Assembly (NCBI RefSeq): GCF_002863585.1
Contig: NZ_PGUY01000014.1
Coordinates: forward strand, 1 to 64,000
Reading direction: 5' to 3'
DNA from: Peribacillus deserti
Lineage (GTDB): Bacteria > Bacillota > Bacilli > Bacillales > DSM-1321
Length of the DNA: 64,000 bases
In this document: positions 1-10,967 of the stretch, one piece after another
How positions within the stretch are numbered: the stretch's first letter is position 1
How the letters are laid out: every line of letters begins with the position of its first letter
Translations under genes and position numbers: made by a program
Notes under the pieces: model-generated
What the model was told of the DNA's origin: nothing
The model's database searches: none
What the model saw: only the letters and a program-made list of their open reading frames with translations

Positions 1-1
1 T

Positions 2-304
2 GGCCAGGGCCAGTCGGGATATGGAACACAACGCTTTGGTGGCCAGGACCCAGCGGGATATGGATCCCAAGGTTATGGTGGGCAGGGACAGCCGATTTAT
101 GGTATGCAGCAGCCATCAGTACAGCAGGGAATTCCAGTTGAAAATGTAATGAGTCCTCCTGATACGCAGGGAAGCAGGGGTGCACAGCCTGGGCATCCGC
201 CCTCTTTGGGGGCAGCTGATTTTTCCCAGCTCAGTCCATTCATTCAGCAAAAGCCCTTTAGTTCTTCAAAATATGCTGATGAAAGTGCGGACCATGAGCG
301 CTAA
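2..304 (+). CDS. C-terminal end of a Gly/Gln/Tyr-rich spore coat protein, probably SafA
   Basis: This is the tail of a protein whose start lies before the window. The visible part opens with degenerate repeats of the type G-Y-G-x-Q-x-(F/Y)-G-G-Q, followed by a Pro/Gln/Ser-rich stretch and the charged end SADHER. Low-complexity Gly/Gln/Tyr-rich tails are common in spore coat morphogenetic proteins. The next genes, a CotS-like protein and CoxA, match the neighbourhood of safA in Bacillus, so the LysM protein SafA is the best guess. No LysM domain can be seen because the N-terminus is missing. The stop codon overlaps the start of the next gene by 11 bases, suggesting coupled translation. Confidence 0.6.
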   Translation, partial: GQGQSGYGTQRFGGQDPAGYGSQGYGGQGQPIYGMQQPSVQQGIPVENVMSPPDTQGSRGAQPGHPPSLGAADFSQLSPFIQQKPFSSSKYADESADHER

Positions 305-1283
305 GCCTAAAGGAGACAGTGCCTTCCGCACTCGTCTCCTTGCTTATTTAAAGGATCACGGATTTGACGTGAAAAAGATAAACAAAATTCGTGAAAACGT
401 GTATAAGATTCAAACTCAAAGAAGGATTTATTTTTTTAAAGGGTTTTCAAGCTTTAGAAAATATGAAACACAAAAAGCACTAACTAAACTTCTTAGGCAA
501 TACGGCTTCTATAAGACCTATAAATTTTTATTTGATATCCAGCCTTTCGAACATAAGGGTTATTATTATGGGTTTATTGAATATTTGAAGCCTCATAAAG
601 AGGAATTCCGTTTCAATACAAGGAAGAACCGGGCAGAAGGCTTGAGGGTGCTGGGAGAACTCCACCGGGCAACTGGAAAAATAATGAATGACCAGCGGTT
701 TTACTATCCCATCCCGAAGTATAATCAAATTGCGAAATGGAAGCAGAGACTTGAAGAGTTTGAGAGTGTTTCACATATTGTTGCCCAGTATGTTCCAGAG
801 CAGGTTATAAACCAAGCGATCATGTGGGGCAAATGGGCTATCAAAGGTGCTAAGGAACACGAAATTCACTTATATCAAGAACCTGATGTGATCACACATG
901 GAGATGTAGCTTACCACAACTTTTTACGGGTTCAAACCGGGGAAGTCTATCTGATTGACTGGGATTTGATCTCCAAGGCACCGCCTATCATCGACTATCT
1001 GCAATTTGCCAACCGAATTCTTCCATCGATCAACTACTCTTATAAAGAGTTATGGTCATATCCGGCTTTTAGAAATCTAAAAAATAATCCTGCCTTTTTA
1101 TACGGATTAGGCTTTCCTTCAGACATATTCAGGGAATGGAACAGGCTAGTGAGGGAGAACCTTCTTGCCAGCCAGTCACATATACACTCAGTATGGAAAC
1201 TGACCGTGGAAGGGTTTGACAACAGAATTAAATTTCAGGAGCACCTTATGGAAAGGATCGCTCATATGACAGGGAAACGTTGA
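294..1283 (+). CDS. CotS/YutH/YsxE-family spore coat protein (kinase-like fold)
   Basis: A 329-residue protein of the aminoglycoside-phosphotransferase-like fold used by the spore coat proteins CotS, YutH and YsxE. A Brenner-type catalytic loop (HGDVAYHNF) is followed by a metal-binding-like IDWD, so phosphotransfer to a small molecule is possible, but no substrate is known for the family. I start at ATG 294, which overlaps the upstream stop. In-frame ATGs at 273 and 279 are alternatives, and none has a strong SD. In B. subtilis ysxE follows spoVID, another LysM coat gene. Here the same kind of gene follows a safA-like gene, consistent with a role in coat assembly in the mother cell. Confidence 0.85.
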   Translation: MSAKPKGDSAFRTRLLAYLKDHGFDVKKINKIRENVYKIQTQRRIYFFKGFSSFRKYETQKALTKLLRQYGFYKTYKFLFDIQPFEHKGYYYGFIEYLKPHKEEFRFNTRKNRAEGLRVLGELHRATGKIMNDQRFYYPIPKYNQIAKWKQRLEEFESVSHIVAQYVPEQVINQAIMWGKWAIKGAKEHEIHLYQEPDVITHGDVAYHNFLRVQTGEVYLIDWDLISKAPPIIDYLQFANRILPSINYSYKELWSYPAFRNLKNNPAFLYGLGFPSDIFREWNRLVRENLLASQSHIHSVWKLTVEGFDNRIKFQEHLMERIAHMTGKR

Positions 1284-1362
1284 AATGCTGTACTAAATTT
1301 GCCTTTTTTATAGATACTAAAAGTGAGCATTTCGCTCGGTGTCTATAGAGGAGGTTTTTTAG

Positions 1363-2028
1363 TTGAGTAAGATAAAATGCTTTTCAGCAGCAGCTTCAGT
1401 TTTATTGCTCCTCAGCGCATGCGGAAAAAATGAAACGGAGTATGGGGCTGCCGGAAATCATCCAGTTTATAATACAGAAAGAGACTTTGTTACCAATAGC
1501 AGGGATGGAATTGTGCCCCGGCTTTTGTTTGGAGGAACAGGCAAACGAGATCGAGATGAGCAAGATTACCCTTCTCATACGGACAATGCCGTCTATCAGG
1601 GAGATGGACACAGTAGAAGGGATCAAAATTACCACGAGCATCTGGGGAGAAATAATAAGCAGGGAGGGGGCATGGATGTCCGTTCGTCTTACTACACTGC
1701 TTATGAAGGGAAACTGACAGAAAGACTGGAAAGAGCAGCGATTCAAAATCATAATGTAAGTACTGCAAGAGCAGCTGTTTATCAGGACAGAGTTATTGTT
1801 GCTGTTATTCTGTTTAAAAATTCAAATAAAGATAAAACCAGCAAAGAGCTGGAAAAATCCTTGCAGTATTCAGCTGAAGGAAAAGCGGTTACCGTTGTGA
1901 CAGACCCTGGGACGTATAATCGTATTGATACCCTTGACAATGAATTAAGGGATGGTGGACCAAGAAGTATGGTTGATTCGGATCTGAAAGATTTATTCCG
2001 GAATATCCCAAACCGATCCAGTCAATAA
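1363..2028 (+). CDS. coxA: CoxA-like YhcN/YlaJ-family sporulation lipoprotein
   Basis: A 221-residue predicted lipoprotein. The N-terminal signal ends in a lipobox (LLSAC, Cys at about residue 20). A hydrophilic, low-complexity middle is followed by a C-terminal domain typical of YhcN/YlaJ proteins (region TARAAVYQDRVIVAV and onward). The start is TTG 1363, set by the SD at 1347-1354. B. subtilis CoxA is a spore cortex protein encoded next to safA, and the position here supports that identity. Its molecular function is not established. A separate small transcription unit is possible because 79 bases separate it from the coat gene upstream. Confidence 0.8.
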   Translation: MSKIKCFSAAASVLLLLSACGKNETEYGAAGNHPVYNTERDFVTNSRDGIVPRLLFGGTGKRDRDEQDYPSHTDNAVYQGDGHSRRDQNYHEHLGRNNKQGGGMDVRSSYYTAYEGKLTERLERAAIQNHNVSTARAAVYQDRVIVAVILFKNSNKDKTSKELEKSLQYSAEGKAVTVVTDPGTYNRIDTLDNELRDGGPRSMVDSDLKDLFRNIPNRSSQ

Positions 2029-2069
2029 CGTGGGTAAGAGCAAAGCTTAAGCGGCCTTGCTCTTTATGT

Positions 2070-2726
2070 TTAGGGCTGAAGTGATCCTGAGTAGCGAAAG
2101 AGAGCTGATACTCTAGCAGCAATCTGTGTTTGGCCCGGTTCGATAGATGTGGCTGCTACGGCAGCAGACTGAAGGCCGAGTACTCGAGGCTGGGGTTCAT
2201 TGTCTGTCAGTTCAATGATTTCAAATGGTTCCAATATGATTTTTGCATGAACTGACTTAGCGATCGATGATGCTTTATTTTGCGCATCCTGCACAGCAAG
2301 TGTAAGAGCTCTTTGGTAATGAACCGAAGATTGAGAAACTTGGAAGGTAACGTTTGAAAAAAAATTGGCTCCATTGGCTGCCGCAGCATCAATAACGGTC
2401 CCGGCAAGCTCTGTCCTGAGATTCGAAACCCTAAGCAGATGAGTTACTCTGTAGCCCTTGAAGACTTGTTTTCCTTCCGCAAAGTCATAGAGGATATCCA
2501 TTTTATATTCACTAGTTTGTATTTGATCCCTCTGTACCCCGTTTTTAATAATGGCAGCAATAACCGCAGATATTTTCGCTGCATTTTCAGCTTGAACTGC
2601 TGCTGCTGAATTTCCTTCTGTAATAACTCCTACAGTTATAGAAGCCTTATCCGGCTGAACCATAACAGCGCCTATTCCGTACACTCTTATAGAAGGATGC
2701 TTTTCTCTTTTAACGCGAGTCTGCAT
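2070..2726 (-). CDS. SIMPL-domain (DUF541) protein
   Basis: A 218-residue protein with one SIMPL/DUF541 domain covering nearly its full length: an N-terminal beta strand region (IRVYGIGAVMVQPDKA), an alternating alpha/beta middle and a second repeat (VTHLLRVSNL). The family includes periplasmic BP26/OMP28 and YggE, linked to oxidative-stress phenotypes. No signal peptide is visible, so a cytoplasmic place is likely here. ATG 2726 was chosen because a strong SD lies just before it. The gene is on the opposite strand to both neighbours. I do not recall it at this place in B. subtilis, so it may be a lineage-specific insertion into the coxA-bofC interval. Confidence 0.85.
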   Translation of the reverse strand: MQTRVKREKHPSIRVYGIGAVMVQPDKASITVGVITEGNSAAAVQAENAAKISAVIAAIIKNGVQRDQIQTSEYKMDILYDFAEGKQVFKGYRVTHLLRVSNLRTELAGTVIDAAAANGANFFSNVTFQVSQSSVHYQRALTLAVQDAQNKASSIAKSVHAKIILEPFEIIELTDNEPQPRVLGLQSAAVAATSIEPGQTQIAARVSALFRYSGSLQP

Positions 2727-2873
2727 GACATCCCCTCCTCTCCTGGTATTAGTAATCAATATATGTACTGACCGGAAAGGAGATTCAAATTAAGTGTAAG
2801 TCAACTTAATGGATATATTTTGAAATGAGGGGCAAGATACTCATAAAAGTCCTATGTATAAAGGTGATCTAAG

Positions 2874-3413
2874 GTGAAAATATATACCATTATCGTAAGC
2901 TGCTTTTTTATCATGATGAGCTCTTCACAAGCAGTCTCGGCTGCAGCCATTCGTGAGATATCTTCAGGGACCAATGATTCCACAACATTGATTTCAAAGC
3001 ATAACAGCGGCAAGCCAGTTGAGAAGGAAGTTATTTTACAGCGTGTCTATGTGGACGGGGATATCAGTGAAGAATCAATTATGGAAACGATTTGGTCCAT
3101 GGAGGACTTTCGGGCTCAGTACACAGGCTGGCAGCTGATTTCCCAAAATGATAAGAAGATCGTCTTCCAAAAAGAAATAAATGACATCTCTCCACTGTTA
3201 AAAACCAATGGCTATTTCGGTTTAAGTGATGATGGTACATTAACCATATTCAACGGCAGACCCAGCGAGTCTCATATTATCCAATCCTTTTTCCAGCTTG
3301 ATATAAAGAAGCTTGAAGGCAGGACCCAGAAAAAACTGTATGATGGGATTAAGATATCTGACAAAAAACATTACAATGACGTGCTGGAAACGTTCAAAAT
3401 GTATACAAAATAA
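2874..3413 (+). CDS. bofC: BofC, forespore inhibitor of the sigma-K checkpoint protease SpoIVB
   Basis: A 179-residue secreted protein with a signal peptide ending near Ala-Ala at about residues 23-25. The mature part shows the two BofC domains: an N-terminal part around VILQRVYVDGDISEE and the C-terminal domain with the motif around GYFGLSDDGTLTIFNG. In B. subtilis BofC is made in the forespore, exported, and restrains SpoIVB so that pro-sigma-K is cut at the right time. Translation starts at GTG 2874 behind an AAAGGTGAT ribosome site. The gene lies directly before ruvAB, as in B. subtilis. The sigma factor it helps control (sigK) is 52 kb downstream in the same window. Confidence 0.87.
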   Translation: MKIYTIIVSCFFIMMSSSQAVSAAAIREISSGTNDSTTLISKHNSGKPVEKEVILQRVYVDGDISEESIMETIWSMEDFRAQYTGWQLISQNDKKIVFQKEINDISPLLKTNGYFGLSDDGTLTIFNGRPSESHIIQSFFQLDIKKLEGRTQKKLYDGIKISDKKHYNDVLETFKMYTK

Positions 3414-3414
3414 G

Positions 3415-3438
3415 GGCTGCTGGCGGGCAGCCTTTATT
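3415..3438 (+). terminator. weak hairpin after bofC
   Basis: A 6-bp stem (GGCTGC/GCAGCC) with a 6-base loop starts two bases after the bofC stop and is followed by TTTATT. The stem is short and the T-run imperfect, so terminator activity is uncertain. Confidence 0.4.
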
Positions 3439-3547
3439 GATATTGCAGATTATGGTGCTGACTTTAAATCCCCCCATTTTTCACCATTCTTGACCAAATC
3501 CATTTCTTTGACCTGGATCGATTTCTCCTTTTGGCTTATGTTCATAT

Positions 3548-3561
3548 CGAACAAATGTTCA
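3548..3561 (+). promoter_or_regulatory. LexA (SOS) box upstream of ruvAB
   Basis: CGAACAAATGTTCA matches the Gram-positive LexA site CGAAC-N4-GTTCG at all but the last position. It lies about 90 bases before ruvA, next to a possible -35 element TTGACT (3566-3571). I see no convincing -10 at the right distance. Known biology: ruvAB is part of the LexA regulon in B. subtilis, which supports the call. Confidence 0.75.
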
Positions 3562-3640
3562 TGGGTTGACTATCTTTTTATAAACTTCTTCTGAATTGTA
3601 TGGTAAAATGATGTACAGCAAATCAGAGGAGCGAACGTAT

Positions 3641-4252
3641 TTGTACGATTTTATAAAAGGTACGGTCGATTATGTCGGACCGGAATACATAGTTATTGAG
3701 AATAATGGAATCGGGTATCAAATCATGACACCTAATCCTTTTGTTTTTACGAAAAAAGGGAATGAGAGCGTCACTGTCTATATTTATCATTATGTAAGAG
3801 AAGATATTGCGGCACTTTACGGCTTTGGTTCCCGCGAAGAAAAGGCTTTATTCACAAAGCTTTTGAACGTTACAGGAATCGGGCCAAAAGGTGCGCTGGC
3901 GATCCTTGCTTCCGGTCAGGTAGAGCAGGTTGTCCAGGCGATAGAAAATGAAGATGAGAAGTTCCTGGTGAAATTTCCGGGTGTGGGCAAAAAAACGGCC
4001 CGTCAGATGATTCTGGATCTGAAAGGGAAGCTTGAACATATCGTTCCGGAATTCTTTCCTAATCTGTTCAATGAAGGCAGCCAATCTTTCTCAACAGGGA
4101 GTTTTTCGGAAGAGCTTGAAGAAGCGCTGCTGGCCTTAAAGGCCTTGGGATATTCGGACAAGGAAACACAGAAAGCTGCAAAAGAGCTCAGCAAAGAGAA
4201 TCTGTCTACCGAAGAGTATATCAAACGAGCGTTAAAGACTCTGCTGAAATAG
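3641..4252 (+). CDS. ruvA: Holliday junction branch migration protein RuvA
   Basis: RuvA tetramers bind four-way DNA junctions and load the RuvB motor. This 203-residue protein has the N-terminal OB-fold ([19 protein letters not shown]), two helix-hairpin-helix motifs ([13 protein letters not shown] and [13 protein letters not shown]) and a short C-terminal domain that contacts RuvB. The start is TTG 3641, preceded by an SD AGAGGAG at 3625-3631. An upstream in-frame extension has no ribosome site and no counterpart in the family. ruvB follows after 12 bases, so the two form an operon, probably SOS-induced through the LexA box upstream. Confidence 0.95.
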   Translation: MYDFIKGTVDYVGPEYIVIENNGIGYQIMTPNPFVFTKKGNESVTVYIYHYVREDIAALYGFGSREEKALFTKLLNVTGIGPKGALAILASGQVEQVVQAIENEDEKFLVKFPGVGKKTARQMILDLKGKLEHIVPEFFPNLFNEGSQSFSTGSFSEELEEALLALKALGYSDKETQKAAKELSKENLSTEEYIKRALKTLLK

Positions 4253-4264
4253 GGGGGAATCGGC

Positions 4265-5266
4265 ATGGAGGATCGTATTGTTAAACAAGAAGCTGACCTC
4301 ACTGAATTATCCTATGAATTAAGTCTGCGTCCTCAGAATCTCAAGCAGTACATTGGACAGGAGAAAGTAAAGTCTAATCTTGAAGTGTTCATTGAAGCTG
4401 CCAAAATCCGTGAAGAAACGCTGGATCATGTTCTTTTATATGGGCCGCCTGGGCTTGGGAAGACGACACTCGCGGCAATTATTGCGAATGAAATGGGAGT
4501 CAATTTACGGACCACTTCCGGCCCGGCGATTGAGAGGCCCGGCGACCTGGCAGCCATATTAAGCGCCTTGCAGCCTGGAGATGTTCTGTTCATTGATGAG
4601 ATTCATAGACTGCCGAGAACTGTTGAAGAAGTGCTCTATCCCGCCATGGAAGATTTCTGCCTCGATATTGTCATCGGGAAAGGGCCATCGGCAAGGTCTG
4701 TAAGAATTGACCTTCCGCCTTTTACTCTGGTAGGAGCCACTACACGCGCTGGTTCTCTGTCGGCTCCTCTCCGGGATCGTTTCGGTGTACTTAGCAGGCT
4801 GGAATATTATACAGTAGAACAGCTGAAACAAATAGTAATCAGGACGGCAGAAATACTGGATACAGATATTGCTGGCGAGGCGGCAGACGAGATTGCCAGA
4901 AGGTCAAGAGGGACACCTAGAATCGCCAACCGGCTTCTCCGGCGGGTCCGTGATTTTGCGCAGGTAAAGGGAGACGGCTTTGTCACGGTTGCTCTTGCAG
5001 ACCATGCCCTTGAATTAATGCAGGTGGACCGTTTAGGATTAGACCATATTGACCATAAATTACTTAAAGGGATTATTGAACGCTTCCGCGGCGGCCCGGT
5101 CGGCCTGGATACCATATCAGCTACCATCGGTGAAGAATCGCATACCATTGAGGACGTATATGAACCTTATTTACTGCAAATCGGATTTTTGCAGCGGACT
5201 CCCCGCGGGCGGATCGCCACCCATCTTGTATACGAGCATTTTAATATAGAGGTTCCATCGCAATGA
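4265..5266 (+). CDS. ruvB: Holliday junction branch migration DNA helicase RuvB
   Basis: A 333-residue AAA+ ATPase that drives branch migration at RuvA-bound Holliday junctions. The Walker A motif GPPGLGKTT, the Walker B segment DEIHRL, sensor I region GATTRAGSL and an arginine finger area (PLRDRFG) are present. The C-terminal winged helix that touches DNA is intact ([14 protein letters not shown]). Length and start ATG 4265 are standard for the family, with the SD GGGGGGAAT upstream. It is translated directly after ruvA. Nothing unusual is seen. Confidence 0.97.
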   Translation: MEDRIVKQEADLTELSYELSLRPQNLKQYIGQEKVKSNLEVFIEAAKIREETLDHVLLYGPPGLGKTTLAAIIANEMGVNLRTTSGPAIERPGDLAAILSALQPGDVLFIDEIHRLPRTVEEVLYPAMEDFCLDIVIGKGPSARSVRIDLPPFTLVGATTRAGSLSAPLRDRFGVLSRLEYYTVEQLKQIVIRTAEILDTDIAGEAADEIARRSRGTPRIANRLLRRVRDFAQVKGDGFVTVALADHALELMQVDRLGLDHIDHKLLKGIIERFRGGPVGLDTISATIGEESHTIEDVYEPYLLQIGFLQRTPRGRIATHLVYEHFNIEVPSQ

Positions 5267-5541
5267 TTTACCATGCGGACTATTGCACACACAGGAATTA
5301 TCTTCTTTAAAATAATGACAGAGTGAACCGAGATATATTATCTTGTTAAAGGCTACATTAAAGTCCATTGTGGTTTTTGCCTAATGTTGATGGCGGAAAG
5401 TGCGAAACTTAGCGGACAGCGAGTGCGTGCCAGCTGTATATTGACCAGAAGAAGGATCATGTATAGTCAGTTTAGTTAGTTTATATGTATATTTCTTTCG
5501 TTTCAGATGAAAGAGCAGCTTTGAAGAACGGAGTTGTAAAC
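5267..5541. other. intergenic stretch ruvB-queA, no gene seen
   Basis: 275 bases without a convincing gene. No clear terminator follows ruvB. A TTGACC (5441-5446) with TATAGT 15 bases later could be a poor promoter for queA, but the spacing is short. I do not assign function. Confidence 0.4.
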
Positions 5542-7744
<2,203 letters not shown>

Positions 7745-7771
7745 TTATTGAGATAGAAGGGAGGAAATATC

Positions 7772-8062
7772 ATGGGTTCATTAGGATCACTTATACCATT
7801 GCTGCTAATGTTTGTTTTGTTTTACTTTTTATTAATCCGTCCTCAGCAAAAACGTCAAAAAGCCGTACAGAGTATGCAAGGCGGTTTAGCAAAAGGAGAT
7901 AAAATTGTTACCATCGGAGGGCTTCACGGAATCGTGGATTCTCTTGATGAAAACAAAATGATCATCCGCTGCGGTGACGGAAGCAGACTTACATACGATA
8001 GGGCTGCTGTCCGTGAAGTAACGGAAAAAGCTCAAGAGAAGAATGTTTCTCTAGAAAAATAA
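7772..8062 (+). CDS. yajC: preprotein translocase accessory subunit YajC (YrbF)
   Basis: A 96-residue YajC protein: one N-terminal membrane segment (residues about 5-22, LIPLLLMFVLFYFLLIRPQQ) followed by a small basic/acidic cytoplasmic domain (KGDKIVTIGGLHGIV). In bacteria it binds SecDF-YidC, and its presence downstream of tgt is a widespread arrangement. secDF is 2.9 kb downstream here, separated by two genes on the minus strand. SD GGGAGG precedes ATG 7772. Confidence 0.93.
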   Translation: MGSLGSLIPLLLMFVLFYFLLIRPQQKRQKAVQSMQGGLAKGDKIVTIGGLHGIVDSLDENKMIIRCGDGSRLTYDRAAVREVTEKAQEKNVSLEK

Positions 8063-8163
8063 GTAAAGAGATCCAGCCTGGCACTACTTTTGCTGCTGAA
8101 TGGATAAGTGATAGCAAGGTAACAACTAATCATAAGGCAGGCAGCCTGGAGCTGGTCCACAAG

Positions 8164-8200
8164 AAAAGCGGCAATCCCGTAAGGGTAGCCGCTTTTTTTT
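8164..8200. terminator. bidirectional terminator between yajC and yrzE
   Basis: A 9-bp stem (AAAAGCGGC/GCCGCTTTT) with a 15-base loop is followed by a T-run on the plus strand and preceded by an A-run that serves the minus strand. It ends both converging genes. Confidence 0.85.
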
Positions 8201-8580
8201 TAATCAGAACCGCTGCTTAGATTCACCCCGAGTATTGCACCCATCATCGAAGTGATGATAAAGCAAATGTAATAGATCAGCTGTTTGAGAGTAAACAGAG
8301 TATCATGTCCAAGATATTGAAAGAGAAGGACCACAACTGCGTAGGCAAGACCGGTTCCGCCGCCCAGCAGCCATCCCTGTTTTTTACCTTTTCCTCCGCT
8401 GATAAAACCGCCCGCAAACATAGAGATAAATGACATGATCATTATGGGGTACGTCAGGGAAGACTCTGTCATGGATGTGAAGCGAAGCAAAATAGAAAAA
8501 ATAAAACTTGAAAGAATCGCTAATATGAAAATAGAACCAACGCCATATAATACTGCACTCCCCATTTTCCTTGATTCCAT
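8200..8580 (-). CDS. yrzE: YrzE-like TIGR04086 family membrane protein
   Basis: A 126-residue integral membrane protein with four predicted hydrophobic segments and a Gly-rich turn (GGFISGGKGKKQGW) between segments 2 and 3. It matches the family of B. subtilis YrzE, whose function is unknown. ATG 8580 was chosen because SD AAGGAG is 10 bases upstream. A longer start has no ribosome site. The gene faces tgt-yajC and is placed next to spoVB on the same strand, as in B. subtilis. Confidence 0.8.
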   Translation of the reverse strand: MESRKMGSAVLYGVGSIFILAILSSFIFSILLRFTSMTESSLTYPIMIMSFISMFAGGFISGGKGKKQGWLLGGGTGLAYAVVVLLFQYLGHDTLFTLKQLIYYICFIITSMMGAILGVNLSSGSD

Positions 8581-8699
8581 CTGGATTCCACTCCTTTTAT
8601 AGTATATATCTTTATACGCGTACAATTTTTACTTTCTATATGTCAGTACAAGCATATTCCCCGATGTGAATATGTAGAACAAGGTAAGGTCAAAAAATC

Positions 8700-10265
8700 C
8701 TATCTAAAAAAAACAATAAGCAGCAGCCTTCCGAATAAAGGGATTCTTCTGGCTTCTTCCTTGCTGATTAATTTAAAGAGAAAAGTCAGGCTTACAAAAA
8801 GGATTGTGATAATCAGAATTGTAGCAATTAGCTTTAGATTAGAATCCATTCCTGACAGTAACTGATAATAGCTATAGTGTCCGATGAACCCGGCCGGAAC
8901 CATAATCAAAAAGGTAAATAAGTAGGGGCGGATATGAATGCTCATATTGATCTTCTTCATGATGGTTGCGTAATGAAGCATCGTTACCAGGACTGTACTG
9001 ACTGCTATTCCTGCTGCTGCACCCATGATGCCAAACTGCTCCTGAGAAGCAAAAATGAAAATCACAGCCGTTTTCAAAATTGCCCCGATCAGACTGTTGT
9101 ACATGGCCGCTTTAGCTAAGTTAAGAGCCTGAAGAGTTGCCTGCAGGGGCGCCTGGTAATAGGAAAAGATAAAAAAGGGAGCAAGAAATTTAATGAATAC
9201 TGCAGCATGGGATGTTCCGTATAGTGCCTCCATCAGCGGATCAGCCAGGATATATAAAACCAATGCTGAAAGTGCTCCTGTAATAAACGAAAACCGTAGA
9301 GCCTGCTGAAGGCGGTGTTCCACCAGCCTGGTGTTGCCCATATAATTGGCTTCACTGATGGCCGGTACCAGCGAGGTTGATAAAGAATAGGTAACAAAGG
9401 AAGGCAGCATTAACAGCGGCAGTGCAAAACCGGTCAATTCCCCATATTGCTTGGTTGCCAGGGAAGAGGCTACTCCAGCAATTGCAAGGCTTTGTGCGAC
9501 GACAATTGGTTCGACAAACCAGGAAAGTGACCCTATCAGCCTTCCTCCGGTCGTCGGTAAGGCAACCTCCATCAGCTCCCCGAACGTGCTTTTCCCGGAT
9601 TTAACAGATTGAAAGAAATTTTTTCGGAATTTGAAATGCTTCTTAAGCTTGAACATGGTCAATAGGTAAAACAATGATATTAATTCACCGACCACATTAG
9701 CAAACATAGCCGCCGCAGCTGCATATTCTACACCGTATGGAAGGAATTTAGCAGTCAGAAAAGCAACAAGCGAAATTCGGACTATCTGCTCAAGAACCTG
9801 GGAATAAGCGGCAGGCTTCATATTCTGCCGGCCCTGAAAGTACCCTCTTAATACAGAGGAAATGGCCACTATTGGTATAATAGGAGTCATGGCCAAGAGT
9901 GGATATACAATTCTTGAATCCGTAAACAAGTAGTCTGAAAGCAAAGGAGCTAATAATAGGAGGAGCGGTGTGAAAATTATGGATAAGCCTACGGTTGTAC
10001 TTAATGAAACAACCAATATTTTCTTTACCTTCTTCTCATCCTGTTTGGATAATGCTTCGGCAACACATTTCGAAATTGCGACTGGCAAGCCCAGCTGAAT
10101 TATGGATATTACAAGGATCAAAGACGGAAATGCCATCATGAATAGGCCTACACCTTCTTCACCTATAGAACGAGCGACAACAATTCTATTTATAAATCCT
10201 AGAATTCTTGTAACTAAGCCAGCGGCCAAAAGAATCATGGTTCCTTTTAGAAACTTTGACAACAT
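8700..10265 (-). CDS. spoVB: stage V sporulation protein B, MATE/MurJ-superfamily lipid flippase
   Basis: A 521-residue polytopic membrane protein with about 14 hydrophobic segments, of the MurJ/Wzx-like flippase family. It closely follows B. subtilis SpoVB in order of motifs (GLVTRILGFINRIVVAR, GLPVAISKCVAEA, SVLRGYFQGRQNM). SpoVB is needed for spore cortex peptidoglycan synthesis, probably by moving lipid II across the membrane. ATG 10265 gives nearly the same length as the B. subtilis protein (518). An upstream ATG at 10304 has no ribosome site. It is transcribed away from comN. Confidence 0.92.
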   Translation of the reverse strand: MLSKFLKGTMILLAAGLVTRILGFINRIVVARSIGEEGVGLFMMAFPSLILVISIIQLGLPVAISKCVAEALSKQDEKKVKKILVVSLSTTVGLSIIFTPLLLLLAPLLSDYLFTDSRIVYPLLAMTPIIPIVAISSVLRGYFQGRQNMKPAAYSQVLEQIVRISLVAFLTAKFLPYGVEYAAAAAMFANVVGELISLFYLLTMFKLKKHFKFRKNFFQSVKSGKSTFGELMEVALPTTGGRLIGSLSWFVEPIVVAQSLAIAGVASSLATKQYGELTGFALPLLMLPSFVTYSLSTSLVPAISEANYMGNTRLVEHRLQQALRFSFITGALSALVLYILADPLMEALYGTSHAAVFIKFLAPFFIFSYYQAPLQATLQALNLAKAAMYNSLIGAILKTAVIFIFASQEQFGIMGAAAGIAVSTVLVTMLHYATIMKKINMSIHIRPYLFTFLIMVPAGFIGHYSYYQLLSGMDSNLKLIATILIITILFVSLTFLFKLISKEEARRIPLFGRLLLIVFFR

Positions 10266-10444
10266 GAATCCCTGCCTTCTCAAAAATAGTGATTTCATAT
10301 ACAATTAACTATATGCAGGCAGGTGGACAAAGCATGACATGTCCAAAGGAAAAAGATAAAGCAGCAGAGCTCTCTTTCTCTTAAAGACCGGCAGTTCGTA
10401 ATGATGTTTTACAAGGTGAATACTAAACGATTGGGGCGTTTCCT

Positions 10445-10744
10445 ATGACGAATGTGCATCCATACCAGCATTTTAGAGAAAAAGTACAGCCCGCACTGCA
10501 ATGTAAACTGGATGAGTTTTCCCTGCTTGGCTACGGAGATGTAAAAGAAGAAGAACTGTGGTTATTTTTAACAAAGAAAAAGTGGAAACGACCTAAGGAA
10601 GAAGTATACTTGTTTGAAGTTGTGGAGGACATCCTTTCCTTGGGTGTAGGGGAATATATGAATTTCACGACAATTGAGGCGTTTAAACAGCCTACCTGGT
10701 TTAGTGAAGAAGGGAAGAAGGAATTGAAAGAGCTGCTATTCTAA
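10445..10744 (+). CDS. comN: ComN-like post-transcriptional regulator
   Basis: A 99-residue soluble protein of the ComN (YrzD) family, recognised from the VKEEELWLFLTKKKWKR stretch and the C-terminal DILSLGVGEYMNFTTIEAF segment. In B. subtilis ComN controls comE operon mRNA and interacts with DivIVA. The gene is placed between spoVB and secDF as in that species. It is a single-gene unit with a possible hairpin terminator at 10843-10858. Confidence 0.82.
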   Translation: MTNVHPYQHFREKVQPALQCKLDEFSLLGYGDVKEEELWLFLTKKKWKRPKEEVYLFEVVEDILSLGVGEYMNFTTIEAFKQPTWFSEEGKKELKELLF

Positions 10745-10768
10745 ACGATAGGCGCGCGAAAAACCAAA

Positions 10769-10797
10769 TTGACAGTGCTTTTAAATTAACTCATAAT
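10769..10797 (+). promoter_or_regulatory. sigma-A promoter for secDF
   Basis: TTGACA (10769-10774), a 17-base spacer and CATAAT (10792-10797). This is a near-consensus vegetative promoter about 170 bases before the secDF start. The transcript would carry a leader with a small CCTGGCA/TGCCAGG hairpin at 10843-10858. Confidence 0.7.
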
Positions 10798-10967
10798 GGT
10801 CTTTGTATGGTTTTTCCTGCCACATATTCCAAGAATAATATGCCTGGCACATGCCAGGTTTCTTGATAATGAGATACACTTAAATGTTAGGAGTGATGCG
10901 GGGTTATTGTGAAAAACTTATAGGTAAGTACTATTTTTTAGAAAGTAAAGAGGGGGCAAAAAGCATA

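Noticed and set aside
180-293. Longer start (180) for the CotS-like gene
   Set aside because: It lies completely inside the upstream coat protein gene, with no family similarity and no ribosome site.
10843-10858. Full terminator after comN
   Set aside because: The CCTGGCA/TGCCAGG inverted repeat has almost no loop and lies after the secDF promoter, with only TTTCTT following. It is mentioned only as a leader hairpin.
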